From: Dunaliella salina
Taxonomy: Eukaryota > Chlorophyta > Chlorophyceae > Chlamydomonadales > Dunaliellaceae
Direction: 5' to 3'
Length of the DNA: 15,782 nt
Assembly (NCBI GenBank): GCA_002284615.2
Contig: MU069843.1
Span: 134,242 to 150,023, forward strand
Part shown: in pieces, positions 1 to 8,557 of the stretch
How positions within the stretch are numbered: the stretch's first letter is position 1
How the letters are laid out: every line of letters starts with the position of its first letter
The notes under the pieces: model-generated
What the model was told of the DNA's origin: nothing
Database searches by the model: none
Seen by the model: only the letters and a program-made list of their open reading frames with translations
Translations under genes and position numbers: made by a program

Positions 1-51
1 TGCTAGGTTGCTCGAAGAGGGAAAAAGGGGGTAATGTGGTGAAACAATGGA

Positions 52-642
52 ATTTTCCAGTGCTATACAACTCCCCAACATCACTGGACATGATCTTTCC
101 CAACTTTCTTTCTCAAATCTAACCATGCCAATCATTATCATTCAGATTATCATGTTCACCAAAAATTCATAAAAATCGGAGGTCCCCAGATCACTCTCCT
201 GGCCTCAGATCACCTAAAAAAGGCCCACAGCTCCACCCTGGGACCATTTTTAACTCTCAAAATCATTTGCCTGTAACCCTTATGCCAACATCCTGCATAT
301 TGAAAATAGGAAAAAAGGAGTCAAATTTTTGACCTTTTTGGCACCCTCGGTGCTGCAATTTCTCTAAGGAAAATGGCTGAAACTCTGTATCTCACCAACC
401 ACTGGGTCTCTTTCTTTTTTGCAATTATATTCTTTTGGTACAAGGACTTCAAATCACTAAAAATCATTCAATTTGATCCAGTGGGTGGTCAGAAATTAAA
501 ATTTGGTGGTGAGATAGAGGGTTCACGTCGCGGCTGATAAGACTGAAGTCCAACAGTCTTGGAAAACTAAGTTTGAGCTAGTGCAATAGACAGGCTATAT
601 TTTTCTATGCCTAAACGTCCAAGGGTATGGGCCACATATGCT
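52..642 (+). repeat. Dispersed repeat family C, copy 1
   Basis: This segment aligns by eye along its whole length with 6366-6980. Shared landmarks in the same order are GATCTTTCCCAACTTT, CCAGATCACTCTC, GGCCTCAGATCACC, CATCCTGCATATT, CTCACCAACCACTGGGTCT, GGCTATATTTT and a closing GGNCACATATG. No long open frame is shared by the copies, so it appears to be a non-coding interspersed repeat or a very old element. Orientation is arbitrary. Ends are approximate because divergence is high and no terminal repeats or target duplications are clear. Confidence 0.75.
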
Positions 643-984
643 GGGAGCAAGTAAGAACCTGTCTTTAGGGTTAGTTATCCAGCTCTGGCAAAATGCGAGG
701 GAAAACTTTCATCCAGACAGATGGAAAAAGCTGTTGGACATTCTGTGCAAAAAGCATGTTAAAAAAAAAAACGCCACTGGGCCAGGCAGTGCTCTTTGAG
801 TGAAGACAGATTGGAGCTTTGACTCTAGACTCTAAACTATCGGAGGTCCACCCAATCCCCTTGATTTTTTCGCCTACCCTCACCTAGCCAGACCACCAGT
901 TGGCCCCAACTCTTTTGCATTGGTGCTTTTTTATCACTGCAACACACCTGTGGGTGAATTTGACCAAACGGGTAAGGTTGGAAA
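643..984. other. Unassigned spacer between family C copies
   Basis: No coding, RNA or repeat signal could be assigned. It contains an A-run near 760 and lies between a + copy and an inverted fragment of family C. Short open frames here have no recognisable motif and are probably chance. Confidence 0.4.
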
Positions 985-1137
985 AATTCCAAAACTCCAT
1001 ACCTGACGACCCACCAAATCAGAAACTTTCAAATGATTTGGGGTTCTTGTAACCAAAAAATATACCACTCCAAAAAAGGGTGGAGTGAAAAGATGATCAA
1101 AAGAGCAGTTGGTGAGGTACAGAATAATTTCAGCCAA
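985..1137 (-). repeat. Dispersed repeat family C, inverted fragment
   Basis: The reverse complement matches the middle of family C copy 1 (about 370-520). Shared landmarks are TGGCTGAAA, CTCACCAAC, a T-rich run, TTGGTTACAAG against TTGGTACAAG, CCAAATCA and GTGGGTCGTCAG against GTGGGTGGTCAG. With copy 1 it forms an inverted pair separated by a few hundred bases. Weaker resemblance may continue to about 1440, but I could not anchor it. Confidence 0.6.
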
Positions 1138-1505
1138 TACCCAGGAAGCTAGACTCGTTTAACTTTTGGACGGCACGTGTCAATTCTTATAAAAACTGTA
1201 TATTCAAAATCCTGGTCTTGAGAGCTATCACCTGGTTTATACATGGGTCCAATCGAAGAGGGTCGGGGGGGAGCGTACTTTTGGGACCCCATCATTTGAA
1301 ATATACCATCACATAATTTCGCAAAATTTGAAATATAATTCACATGATTTGGCTGGGAGTCAGTGCAATGCATGCGAGGGTGAGGGCAGCAGGGGGTGAG
1401 GCAAACATGTGGCAAAACAATCCGAACTCCAAGGATCGAGATCATGTATGGTAAATTATTGTATGGTGAAGCCAGGAGAGCAGTTCGTGGACTTGCAAGC
1501 TAGTT
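1138..1505. other. Unassigned region before family A copy 1
   Basis: No gene can be supported. A 98-codon open frame on the - strand has no recognisable motif. The left half may be a highly diverged extension of the inverted family C fragment. The 5' boundary of family A copy 1 must lie near the right end, but its exact position is not visible. Confidence 0.35.
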
Positions 1506-3110
1506 GTGGCTGCCTGCATGCTCATGCATGCTCACATGCCAGGTTTCAATAAACTGGAACACCTCCCATTTAACAAACAACACGTCTCCAAGCACCCTAG
1601 AAATTCACACATGAGTATCCAAGATACAGACTTGGTGCCCAGCCAATCCAGTACGCTTCTAACTCTCAAAGTTGCTGATTGGAGGACATGGACATACACA
1701 GATGGCAGCAGCCTTGTCCATAACGGTAAGTAAGAAATTGGAGCAGGCGTCTACTGCCCGTCCACTGACAGCAGGAACTTGGTAGGACGAAACGGTGCCA
1801 AGATTACTAGAACCACTGCAGCTGAATTAGCAGCAATTGCTGCTGCTATTGTAACAACCAAAATGCGTCCGCTGTTGCTGTGGCGTGCATGGCACAGGCT
1901 GGCAACATTGAAGTTAGCTCTTTGAATCTAGGTTTTGGGCCTTGCTGATGCACTGACAGAATAAGCTGACAGTTATCAGAGCCTTGCTGCACTGCTGACT
2001 GAGGCAAAGGGAGACAGCAAAAAACGGTAAAGATCATTACAAGATTACAGAGAGACAGCAGTTGACCAGGCAACACCAAAATAGCACGTACCACCCACGA
2101 GGTTGGTACCCAATAATTACTCACCTCAGAAACAAGTCTGCTTCAAGCAATTTATACTCATACCAGGACCATATCTTGAATATCAACTACACACTGGAAT
2201 CTCAATGTGTCTCGGCCACACACACGAGAGCAAACCCAGGAAATCTCAGTTGAAGTAGTTCAGGACAGAGTATCTTCTAGTCACACATGTGTCACAATCA
2301 GCACGTTTGTGTCGTTTCAAAGCACGCAAGCAAGGCAGGGCAGGACTCTTCACGTAGCTGACTGGCTGACTTGGACTGCGGTGTCAGCTTGGAAGGGCTG
2401 GCATTCCTATCCTTAACCAACTCTCATCACAGCCGGACTCAGAGATATACTAAGCTGAATGGCACAGGTAGGGCTGGTGCCTTGTGTCTCATCAATCTCC
2501 TGCAAGGGTAAAGTCCATATTCGCATGCAACTGCATAAGCACGCGCTGCAAACAAAGGCTTAGTTGGTTTTACTTTCCTTCACAGCGTAAGGTGCAGCAA
2601 CATTCAAAGCTATCCTATCTCAAATGCAAACTGCCTGGGGCATGCTCATGAGTTATCAAGTCTGCATAACTGTGCACTACGAATGTCCTTCATGCATGCA
2701 ATGTTTAGACAAGGCCCAAGGCCTCTTCAATATGCAAAGGGTATCAGTTTACCTGGGGGGTGTGCCTGCATATCTGCTCAAGCAAGTCCTCATACACAGC
2801 GCTGTTGTTTCTCGAATATGGTCATTACAGCTATCATCACCAAATATGCAGATAGTGCACCAGACAGCCTCACCTCTTTCAATCATATACGTAAACAGCT
2901 TCTTTATCCTGAAAGACATCCAAGGAGGCATATCCAAGGAGACGTCCTTAAAATTATTTCAAGACTCAATATAGACTTCCATACCAAAATTCGGATTTAC
3001 AAAGTGAAGTCCCATTCTGGCATCGCTGGAAACGAATGTGCAGATGCTAATGCAAAACATCAGGCAAAGCGAGCCCTGGACTGCATGGCAGACACCGTGA
3101 TCCCTGGTGC
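1506..3110 (+). pseudogene. RNase H domain of LINE-like element family A (copy 1), interrupted
   Basis: Degraded ribonuclease H of a retroelement, the activity that removes RNA from RNA:DNA hybrids during retrotransposition. The first catalytic Asp is in WTYTDGSS (codon 1701-1703). After an in-frame TAA at 1731-1733 the same frame gives GAGVYCP and TTAAELAAI, with the catalytic Glu at 1824-1826. A 985-bp insertion follows. The frame resumes at 2830 with the third Asp in APDSLTSFNHI (2863-2865), then YKVKSHSGIAGNECADANAK with His at 3013-3015 and the last Asp at 3043-3045. All four catalytic acidic residues and the His survive. With the insertion discounted, the Glu-to-Asp spacing equals that of family B. 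The RT domain expected upstream in a LINE is not seen; the left end is undefined. Domain identity is secure; clade assignment is not. Confidence 0.8.
1850..2830. mobile_element. ~985-bp insertion splitting the family A RNase H
   Basis: The RNase H frame stops matching just after GCTATT (1845-1850) and resumes at GCTATC (2830-2835). These occupy the same two codons of the domain, so the interruption is 985 bp flanked by a short duplicated GCTAT. Such a duplication is what transposon insertion would leave. The insert has no identifiable open reading frame, no clear terminal inverted repeats and no tail. A stretch near 2350 encoding VADWLTWT resembles the pre-RNase H segment VADWRTWT at about 1672, so the insert could itself contain a decayed element piece. 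The element type is unknown. Confidence 0.5.
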
Positions 3111-4071
3111 AGGTCCTGGTGGAAATCCTTTTACAAATATTTTCTGGTTAGCCAATGAAGAAAGAGTGCATGCTGCAGGCACATCTACGGGTCCACCACC
3201 CGCCCACAAGCTCACCTACCCTTCCCAATCTTCAAGATGCTCTCAAGTCCCACATGCATTCTAAACACAAGCTTGGATATGCCAATGCCAAAACAGGTCA
3301 CTTCTCTTAGTATCAAAGCTTATTACTGCAAGTAGATAAAAACATCAGCAATGCCTTCAGAAATATGCCCAACATTTCTGTACCCATGAAGCGTACCATC
3401 CTGCAGTACCGCACAGGCACCCTCTACAACCAAAAACATGCTGTACGTTTTAAAAGGTCAACTGATCCATTTTGCCCCCTCCCAGGCTGCCACCATTTGG
3501 ACAGCGCATATACATGCTCTCAGGCTGCCAAAACCATATCATCTCCAACATGAAAACTGAACGCCATAACATTGCAGGCAGAATAATTACAAAAGCCCTC
3601 AGCAAATGCCCTGTGGGGGCAGGCCTAGTATACACAGACATAGGAAGCGGTTTTAAGCTTGCTCAACACAACATCCAACCCCCCTACACACGCCTCAAAC
3701 AGAACTTTGTCTGCTTACTTCTTCCCTCGTAACCTTCCAGAGAGGAAGAGACTCAACCCCAGTCGATCAGATGCTGTTTTGATCACCCCTCTTTAATCCA
3801 AGCATACTTCGAATGGCGTTTCTCTCACACATTCCCACCACGCTTTGTGCAGCTCCTCGCGGAGGACCACCAGAGCTAGCCGCATGAGGCAACCCCATGA
3901 ACTCCATGCAAATGAACGTCATGTGCACCTAATAGAAATCAAGTTTTGAGAAGACACAAGGCCAGAGCGTCAGTTGAACGCGGCAAAGCAGCAGCATGCA
4001 GAACTTTCAAAAGTTGTTGTAAACTTATTAACGCTAAAGCTGTTACGCTTTGCCCTATCCTCCAAGGTGTA
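3110..4071 (+). pseudogene. C-terminal part of family A copy 1: linker, CCHC finger, PD-(D/E)XK-like nuclease
   Basis: Continues the family A protein after RNase H. Order: HMHSKHKLGYANA linker; RTILQYRTGTLYNQKHAV; a zinc-finger start CPLPGCHH (C-x4-C); after a frameshift near 3510, LSGCQNHI; and ALSK..GLVYTDIGS. The nuclease-like block follows after another compensating shift: SDAVLITP, where the Pro before the Asp is Ser here, and an E-x-K motif in HLIEIKF. Stops TAA (3794-3796) and TGA (3947-3949) are shared with copy 2. Sequence is near-identical by eye to 7526-8285. In R2- and Dualen-type LINEs a CCHC plus restriction-like endonuclease sits C-terminally and nicks the target, which is the likely ancestral role. 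Match to copy 2 ends at about 4071, where a composite insertion begins. Confidence 0.75.
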
Positions 4072-4270
4072 CTACACCGACGTTGGAAAGTTTGGGTTCC
4101 TCTGATTGGTCTGAAGGGGGTCTGATACAGAGGGTGCCTCTGAATGGAATCTGAACCAGAGGCAAGGTGGTCTGAGTTAGAAGCTGCCGCTGTACAGCAT
4201 CACTAAAGCATCTGAAGGTGTTCTGAATCAGGAGGAAGCTGGTCTGATTCGGATTAACACTAACTTAGTC

Positions 4271-4510
4271 CATCTGCCTATTCACACAATGTCTGAACTG
4301 CCTGTGAATCAGAGTCCATTTTCTCATAATCAGGCCAATTCATCCAAGTTCCCATCTGCCTTGTGATGGACCCTCTGAAGGCGCTCTGAATCAGAGCAAT
4401 GTTCGTCTGGTTCAAACTTTGCCCCATCTGCCTTCTCACACAACCTCTGAACTGCCTCTGGATCAGAGTCCATTTCCTCAAAATCAAGCCAATTCATCTA
4501 GGTTCCCATG
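4271..4510. repeat. Two-copy tandem repeat, 154-bp period
   Basis: CATCTGCC at 4271 restarts at 4425, followed in both by TCACACAA, TCTGAACTGCC, ATCAGAGTCCATTT, CAAT/AATCA and CCAATTCATC. In one + frame both units give SELPxxQSPF and NQANSS. The second unit is incomplete. This may reflect a tandem duplication of a low-complexity coding segment, but stops interrupt the frame. Confidence 0.6.
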
Positions 4511-4703
4511 CAAAGTTCTGATGAAGAACACCCATCTGTTTCAGATCTACCTTCTGAAGTGGCTCTGAGTCAAAGGGTGCTAAGTCTGTGATGCAAGAGG
4601 TGGTTTCTTCACCTGCCACTGTTGATGGTGCGGAAACATATTGCAAGGTCTTTTGCCGACGGTGAGGCTTATCCTGCGCATGCACAGCCTATGGATGAGC
4701 TCA

Positions 4704-5060
4704 AGAAAAGTAAAGAGAAGAAAAGTCTCGCAAGCCAAGGCCGCGTGCATTGAGGGAAGAACCCCTAACAAAAGTTAGAGGCCTCACCAGGAGGCTCTCC
4801 ACCTAAACTAGACAAAACTAGCCTAGGAGAGAGCTAAAAACAGAACTAATGGGGATCCGGAGGATTGCTTGCCATGCCCCTGAGCGCTCGGACTCTCCTT
4901 CTTCCATCCTCAGCCGCCGTTGCACGCCCAGCAAACCCCCTCCCAGATGCTCCCTGAAAGCAAAGCGCATGTCTAGTGTTAATGATGGTGGATGATCTTT
5001 GGATGGCATGGTCCCGTATCGTATGAGCTCATTGTGCACAGGGTAAGCAATAAATTATCA
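4704..5060 (-). mobile_element. Family B 3' end fragment, inverted
   Basis: The reverse complement matches 12335-12724 of the long family B copy. It begins with a coding remnant VHNE...RYGTMPSK and LTLDMRFAF (compare STLDTLFAL), followed by the 3' non-coding region CTCTCTCCTAGGCTAG and GGTGAGGCCTCTAAC. Next come a hairpin, TTAGGGGTTCTTC, CGCGGCC, GGCTTGC and a pyrimidine-rich tail at about 4704-4726. It lacks about 60 bp of the coding tail present in the long copy. A 5'-truncated insert with an intact 3' tail is the usual product of LINE target-primed integration. Confidence 0.75.
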
Positions 5061-5195
5061 TTATTGATGTTATTACAATCAAGCGCATAGATCTGTAATT
5101 TGTTAGGAGTGTATAACTGTGCACCACCAAATCCCCAGTTTGATTCATGTAGCGCTCTTTCGTTCATGCGGGGGGTCTGAATTGGGTCAGAATCA

Positions 5196-5380
5196 GGTAT
5201 ATTTAGTGACCGAGCAGGCTAGGATGGCCAGGGATCAGAGGGTCTCAATCAAAGAATTGGATTTAAGACTAAAAGGGCTCTGAAGAGGGTCTGAATCAGA
5301 GACATTTAGTGACCGAGTGGTCTGGGACGGCTGGGGATCAGAGGGTCTGAATCATAGAAAAAATTTGTCTGAAATTGGGT
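5196..5380. repeat. Two-copy tandem repeat, 103-bp period
   Basis: ATTTAGTGACCGAG at 5201 recurs at 5304. Each is followed by a G-rich stretch (GGCTAGGATGGCC against GTCTGGGACGGCT), then GGGATCAGAGGGTCT and AATCA. The units include the palindrome-like TCTGAATCAGA. This is the right-hand counterpart of the 154-bp repeats in the same insertion. Confidence 0.6.
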
Positions 5381-5497
5381 CTTGCTATTTGTCTGAATCA
5401 GACACCTCCTGTGTGGCTGGATCAAAGCCTATCAGAGGGGATCCCTCTGAATCAGAGCAGGTTCAGAGAAATAAAACTTTCTGACATCACCTAGGCT

Positions 5498-5714
5498 AGG
5501 TGGAACTAATTACACTGGGCATACCATGAAGCAATTCAAACAACTAGGATTGGATCACCAGCAAGCCACGAAGCTTGCCCAACAACTTCATGCCCATTCT
5601 GCACAATATGCCCACAAACTAATCTCCACATGCCGCATTATTGAAAACAAGAATACTTCCCACGGCCAGGTTGTAAAGCCAGGTGCTTCTAGTAACCCTG
5701 CAGATCTCCATTAA
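5498..5714 (+). pseudogene. C-terminal tail of family A copy 1 after the insertion
   Basis: Resumes the family A protein with YTGHTMKQFKQLGLDHQQAT, then LAQQLHAHSAQYAHKL, RIIENKNTSH and a stop at 5712-5714. Copy 2 encodes the same segment (YTEHTLKQFKHLGLDH and LAQQLHAHSVQYDHKL) up to a stop at 8517-8519. The corresponding segment of family B is EYTITPL and LGLTKQEARSLAAKLRGHA. It is thus a conserved C-terminal module placed after the PD-(D/E)XK-like block. No known domain is recognised. The ATG at 5526 is an internal Met of this module, not a gene start. Confidence 0.7.
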
Positions 5715-5848
5715 CTTTCTCTTTTTCATACCTTGTGGTGGAGAGGGCTCACGGCTCTTTTTTGAGCCAATGTGTCTCCTTTTCCTTAATTGATGTAGGG
5801 AGAGTTTGTCAGCCTACGTAGTTTTTTCTTTTTTCTTTTCTTTTTCTA
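5715..5848 (+). other. 3' UTR and tail of family A copy 1
   Basis: Matches 8520-8648. It contains a GGCTC/GAGCC stem-loop (5753-5757 with 5764-5768), CCTTAATTGATGTAGGGAGAG, a weakened copy of the terminal hairpin (GTAGG 5795-5799 with CCTAC 5813-5817) and a pyrimidine tail of T and C from about 5820 to 5848. The tail is not a plain poly(A) or a simple short-unit repeat. The structured 3' end is likely the part recognised by the element's reverse transcriptase. Confidence 0.7.
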
Positions 5849-5851
5849 TCC

Positions 5852-6125
5852 CATGCAATTCAATGTTGTTTGGAACCATGATGCCGGAGGAATACAAGAT
5901 CGTGCAAACAAACACTGGTTCCAGCTCCAATCGAGACATACCAGAAGCGCACAAGCTACCCCTGAACCCTCCAAACCCCACCACGCCACTGTGTACCCAC
6001 CAAAATCCAGCATCAAATACTTGAAAAAGAAATTACAATCACTTCTCCCTAACATCCACACCTGTTCACACAAGTGCTCTCAGGAAGGGGGGCCTTCCTT
6101 CCTGCCACACATGAAAAGATGGTCG
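5852..6125 (+). pseudogene. Internal family B-like fragment (end of methyltransferase-like domain plus linker)
   Basis: Begins directly after the family A tail. It encodes MQFNVVWNHDA, then ANKHWFQLQS, a Pro-rich stretch, KKKLQSLLPNIHTCSHKCSQ and PSFLP. The long family B copy has the matching MQLIVV-stop-NRNA, ANKDRFELLQ, KQKFQSLPPDIHSCSHKCPQ and AFIP at about 10628-10875. This proves that the methyltransferase-like C-terminus and the linker are contiguous in the family. The frame is intact and keeps Trp (TGG) where the long copy has TGA. Similarity ends after FLP/FIP in both. The Cys/His pair in HxCSHKC could be metal-binding, but no known domain is recognised. Confidence 0.7.
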
Positions 6126-6365
6126 TGGGCAGCGGGCTGCAGCCCAAGGAGTTGCGCCCCCCCATAACAGCCACCTGGAGAAAAGCTGGCGCAGGAGTGG
6201 CACTGGAAGTTGGCGCGGCGGAGACAGTGCTTTGGTGGAGTGATCTCAGCTTGAGTCTGCATGAATGCATGTTCACATCCTGGCTGCGACTGGCCCCTGT
6301 GGAAGGAAGGGGCCCATGCTGAGTTGTTGGATAGCTTTCTCTGAGGCTTAGGGGTGGGTCTCAAG
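6126..6365. other. Unassigned, GC-richer segment
   Basis: No gene or repeat could be assigned. Several overlapping short open frames on both strands reflect the higher GC content. It follows the point at which similarity to the family B linker ends and precedes family C copy 2. Confidence 0.4.
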
Positions 6366-6980
6366 TTTGCCAGATCTGGCAACTCCCTAATATCAATGGA
6401 TATGATCTTTCCCAACTTTCCCCCTCACATCTAACCACGCCAACCATATATTTTCTTAGAAATTGTTACATTTTGAAAAAATGGCCACAGTCGGAGGACT
6501 CCAGATCACTCTCTTGGCCTCAGATCACCCTTAAATGACCCCCAGCTCCCCCCTAGGACCATATTTCACTCCGAACATCTTATATTTATACCCCTCATAT
6601 ATGATACTAACATCCTGCATATTCCAAATTTGGAAAGAAAGTGGTCAAAAATTGACCTCTTTAGCAACCCCGTGCTTCAATTTCTCTCTAAAGGAAATGG
6701 CTAGAATTCTGGATCTCACCAACCACTGGGTCTTTTCATTCCATTTTTTTTTGCAATAATATCCTTAAATCACAAGGACTCCAAAACACTAAGAATCTAC
6801 CAATTCGGTGTAGTGGGCGGTCCGGAATAGAGGTTGGGTGATCCAAAACTAAGGTTCATGCCGCGGCCGATTAGGCATGTGTGCCCCAATCTTGGTCGGT
6901 AAAACCCTAGTTCCTTAGAAAGCATAAACGGCTATATTTTGCACTCAAATACAAGTGTCCAAGGTTGGGGCACATATGTA
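6366..6980 (+). repeat. Dispersed repeat family C, copy 2
   Basis: Collinear with 52-642: the same ordered landmarks (GATCTTTCCCAACTTT, GGCCTCAGATCACC, CATCCTGCATATTC, CTCACCAACCACTGGGTCTT, CCGCGGCCGAT against TCGCGGCTGAT, GGCTATATTTT, GGGCACATATG) with many substitutions and small indels. No coding frame is conserved. A 6.3-kb spacing and equal orientation make a segmental duplication possible, but the sequence between them is unrelated. Confidence 0.75.
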
Positions 6981-7522
6981 ATGATCATTTTAAAAACACC
7001 TGTTTTTTGAGGGGGAGTTGTCCACCCCTGCAAGTTTACACGGCCTCTTAACAGTGGTATTTTAAGTGTCCTATGAGATGGGGGCTCATTCTTAGCTATT
7101 ACACTGACTGTTGAGTCTTTCCTTGATACACGTTGGATTTTGCCCAGCAGAGACATCTTGTCTTCCTTATTCAACTGCTTCCACATGTTTCACATGCCAA
7201 GAAATAGGGGGGAAGTGCTATGTGCTTCCCGGTTGGTGATGTGTATGTGATGCATCAGTTCTCTGTGATGCAACAGAGAATACAGAAGGGGCCCACACAG
7301 GGACAGCCTACACAGAGGTCCACACGTGCCGAGGCAGACGCACTCGAGAAAAAAATCTCAATACAGGACAGCCGCCAGCACAAGCACATAACTTTAACCC
7401 CGATCAACCCCTCTTGACACCCCTCCCGCAGGCCCTGCCCCCATAGCCCACTCAGACCCCACAAATCGGGGGCAGGAGGCCTAGAAGGAGCCGGGATCCA
7501 ACAACACTTTTAGAGTGCAATA
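6981..7522. other. Unassigned region before family A copy 2
   Basis: No known gene was recognised. An 85-codon open frame on the - strand (7186-6932) has an amphipathic, protein-like composition (KEDKMSLLGKIQRVSRK) but overlaps the end of family C copy 2 and has no recognisable domain. The right part (7280-7500) is C-rich with nothing identifiable. The left flank of the following element ends TGCAATAA. Confidence 0.35.
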
Positions 7523-7607
7523 ATGCCAATGCCAAAACAGGTTACTACTCTTATTATCAAAGCCTATTACTTTAAGTAGATTAAAAATCAGCAATGCCTT
7601 CAGAAAT

Positions 7608-8519
7608 ATGCCCAACATCTCTCTACCCATGAAGCGTACCATCCTGCAGTACCGCACGGGCACCCTCTACAATCAAAAACATGCAGTACGTTTCAAGAAG
7701 TCAACTGATCCATCTTGCCCCCTCCCAGGCTGCCATCATTTGGACAGCGCACTGCACATGCTCTTAGGCTGCCAAAACCACATCATCTCCAACATGAAAA
7801 CTGAACGCCATAACATTGCAGGCAGAATGATTACAAAAGCCCTCAGCAAATACCCTGTGGGGGTAGGCCTAGTATACACAGACACAGGAAGCGGTTTTAA
7901 GCTTGCTCAACACAACATCCAACTCCCTACACATGCCTCAAACAGAACTTTGTCTGCTTACTTCTTCCCTCGTAACCTTCCAGAGAGGAAGAGACTCAAC
8001 CCCAGTCGACCAGATGCTGTTTTGATCACCCCTCTTTAATCCAAGCATACTTCAAACGGCGTTTCTCTCACACATTCCCACCACGCTTTGTGCAGCTCCT
8101 CGCGGAGGACCACCAGAGCTAGCCGCATGAGGCAACCCCATGAACTTCATGCAAATGAACGTCATGTGCACCTAATAGAAATCAAGTTTTGAGAAGACAC
8201 AAGGCCAGAACGTCAGTTGAACGCGGCAAAACAGCAGCATGCAGACCTTTGTAAACTTATTCACGCTAAAGCTGTTACAATTCACCCTATTCTCCTGCGT
8301 GTAAGTGGATTTATTTACACTGAGCATACCCTCAAGCAATTCAAACATCTAGGTTTGGATCACTAGCATGCCACGAAGCTTGCTCAACAACTTCATGCCC
8401 ATTCTGTTCAATATGACCACAAACTAGTCACCATCTGCCGCGCTATTGAAAACAAGAATACTTCACACAGCCAGGCTCTAGATCCAGGTGCTTCTAGTAA
8501 CCCTCCAGATCCACATTAG
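7608..8519 (+). pseudogene. Family A copy 2 C-terminal protein: CCHC finger, PD-(D/E)XK-like nuclease, tail
   Basis: One frame runs 912 nt with only three stops and no frameshift. Order: RTILQYRTGTLYNQKHAV; a CCHC finger CPLPGCHH...LHMLLGC (C-x4-C-x7-H-x4-C), the pattern found after RNase H or RT in many LINEs; ALSK..VGLVYTDTGS; SRPDAVLITP, with the putative nuclease Asp at 8013-8015; TAA 8037-8039; and HLIEIKF with Glu at 8178-8180 and Lys at 8184-8186. Then come TGA 8190-8192, EDTRPERQLNAAKQQHADL, and the tail YTEHTLKQFKHLGLDH, TAG 8364-8366, ending at TAG 8517-8519. PD...E-x-K followed by a helix with QH is the PD-(D/E)XK nuclease pattern. TAA and TGA are shared with copy 1; TAG replaces Gln of copy 1. 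Non-functional as read. Confidence 0.75.
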
Positions 8520-8557
8520 CATTCTCTTTTTCATACCTTATGGTGGAGGGGGCACAC

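Larger units (their letters stand above)
4104..5460. repeat. Dispersed 13-bp palindromes (CTCTGAATCAGAG and variants)
   Basis: CTCTGA-A-TCAGAG is a perfect inverted repeat with a one-base centre. Exact copies are at 4384-4396 and 5445-5457; 5289-5301 differs at the first base. About ten further variants with one to three changes lie near 4128, 4160, 4222, 4308, 4459, 5176, 5349 and 5391. They are irregularly spaced rather than strictly tandem, and confined to the two halves of the composite insertion. The function is unknown; protein-binding sites or a minisatellite that seeded itself are both possible. Confidence 0.6.
4072..5497. mobile_element. Composite ~1.43-kb insertion in family A copy 1
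   Basis: Copy 2 is continuous across this point (about 8285-8315), whereas copy 1 is interrupted between 4071 and 5498 and then resumes in homologous sequence. The insert holds two blocks rich in the palindrome CTCTGAATCAGAG (4104-4570 and 5170-5460) flanking a family B 3' fragment on the - strand. AGGTG occurs at both edges (4065-4069 and 5498-5502), a possible 5-bp target duplication. Both edges also carry short palindromes: GGTGTA/TACACC at 4066-4078 and CACCTA/TAGGTG at 5488-5502. No transposase is encoded, so it would be non-autonomous if mobile. Confidence 0.55.

Noticed and set aside
1728..1737. GGTAAGTAAG resembling a splice donor after YTDGSSLVHN
   Set aside because: The RNase H frame continues directly after the TAA with GAGVYCP, so no intron is needed; the resemblance is chance.
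3947..3949. TGA in family A at the position of a family B Cys, suggesting selenocysteine recoding
   Set aside because: The same copies also share a TAA and carry frameshifts or a further TAG, so decay of a shared source explains it more simply. No selenocysteine insertion structure was identified.
4398..4420. GGTTCAAA resembling a tRNA B box, hinting at a SINE
   Set aside because: No A box at suitable distance and no cloverleaf can be drawn.
4278..4487. 69-codon - strand open frame with IQ-like repeats
   Set aside because: It is created by the 154-bp tandem repeat and palindromes; the two units are read in different frames and nothing else supports a protein.
5846..6415. Overlapping open frames on both strands at 5846-6415
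   Set aside because: Only the + strand frame at 5852-6125 has a homolog in the window; the others lack motifs and reflect higher GC content.
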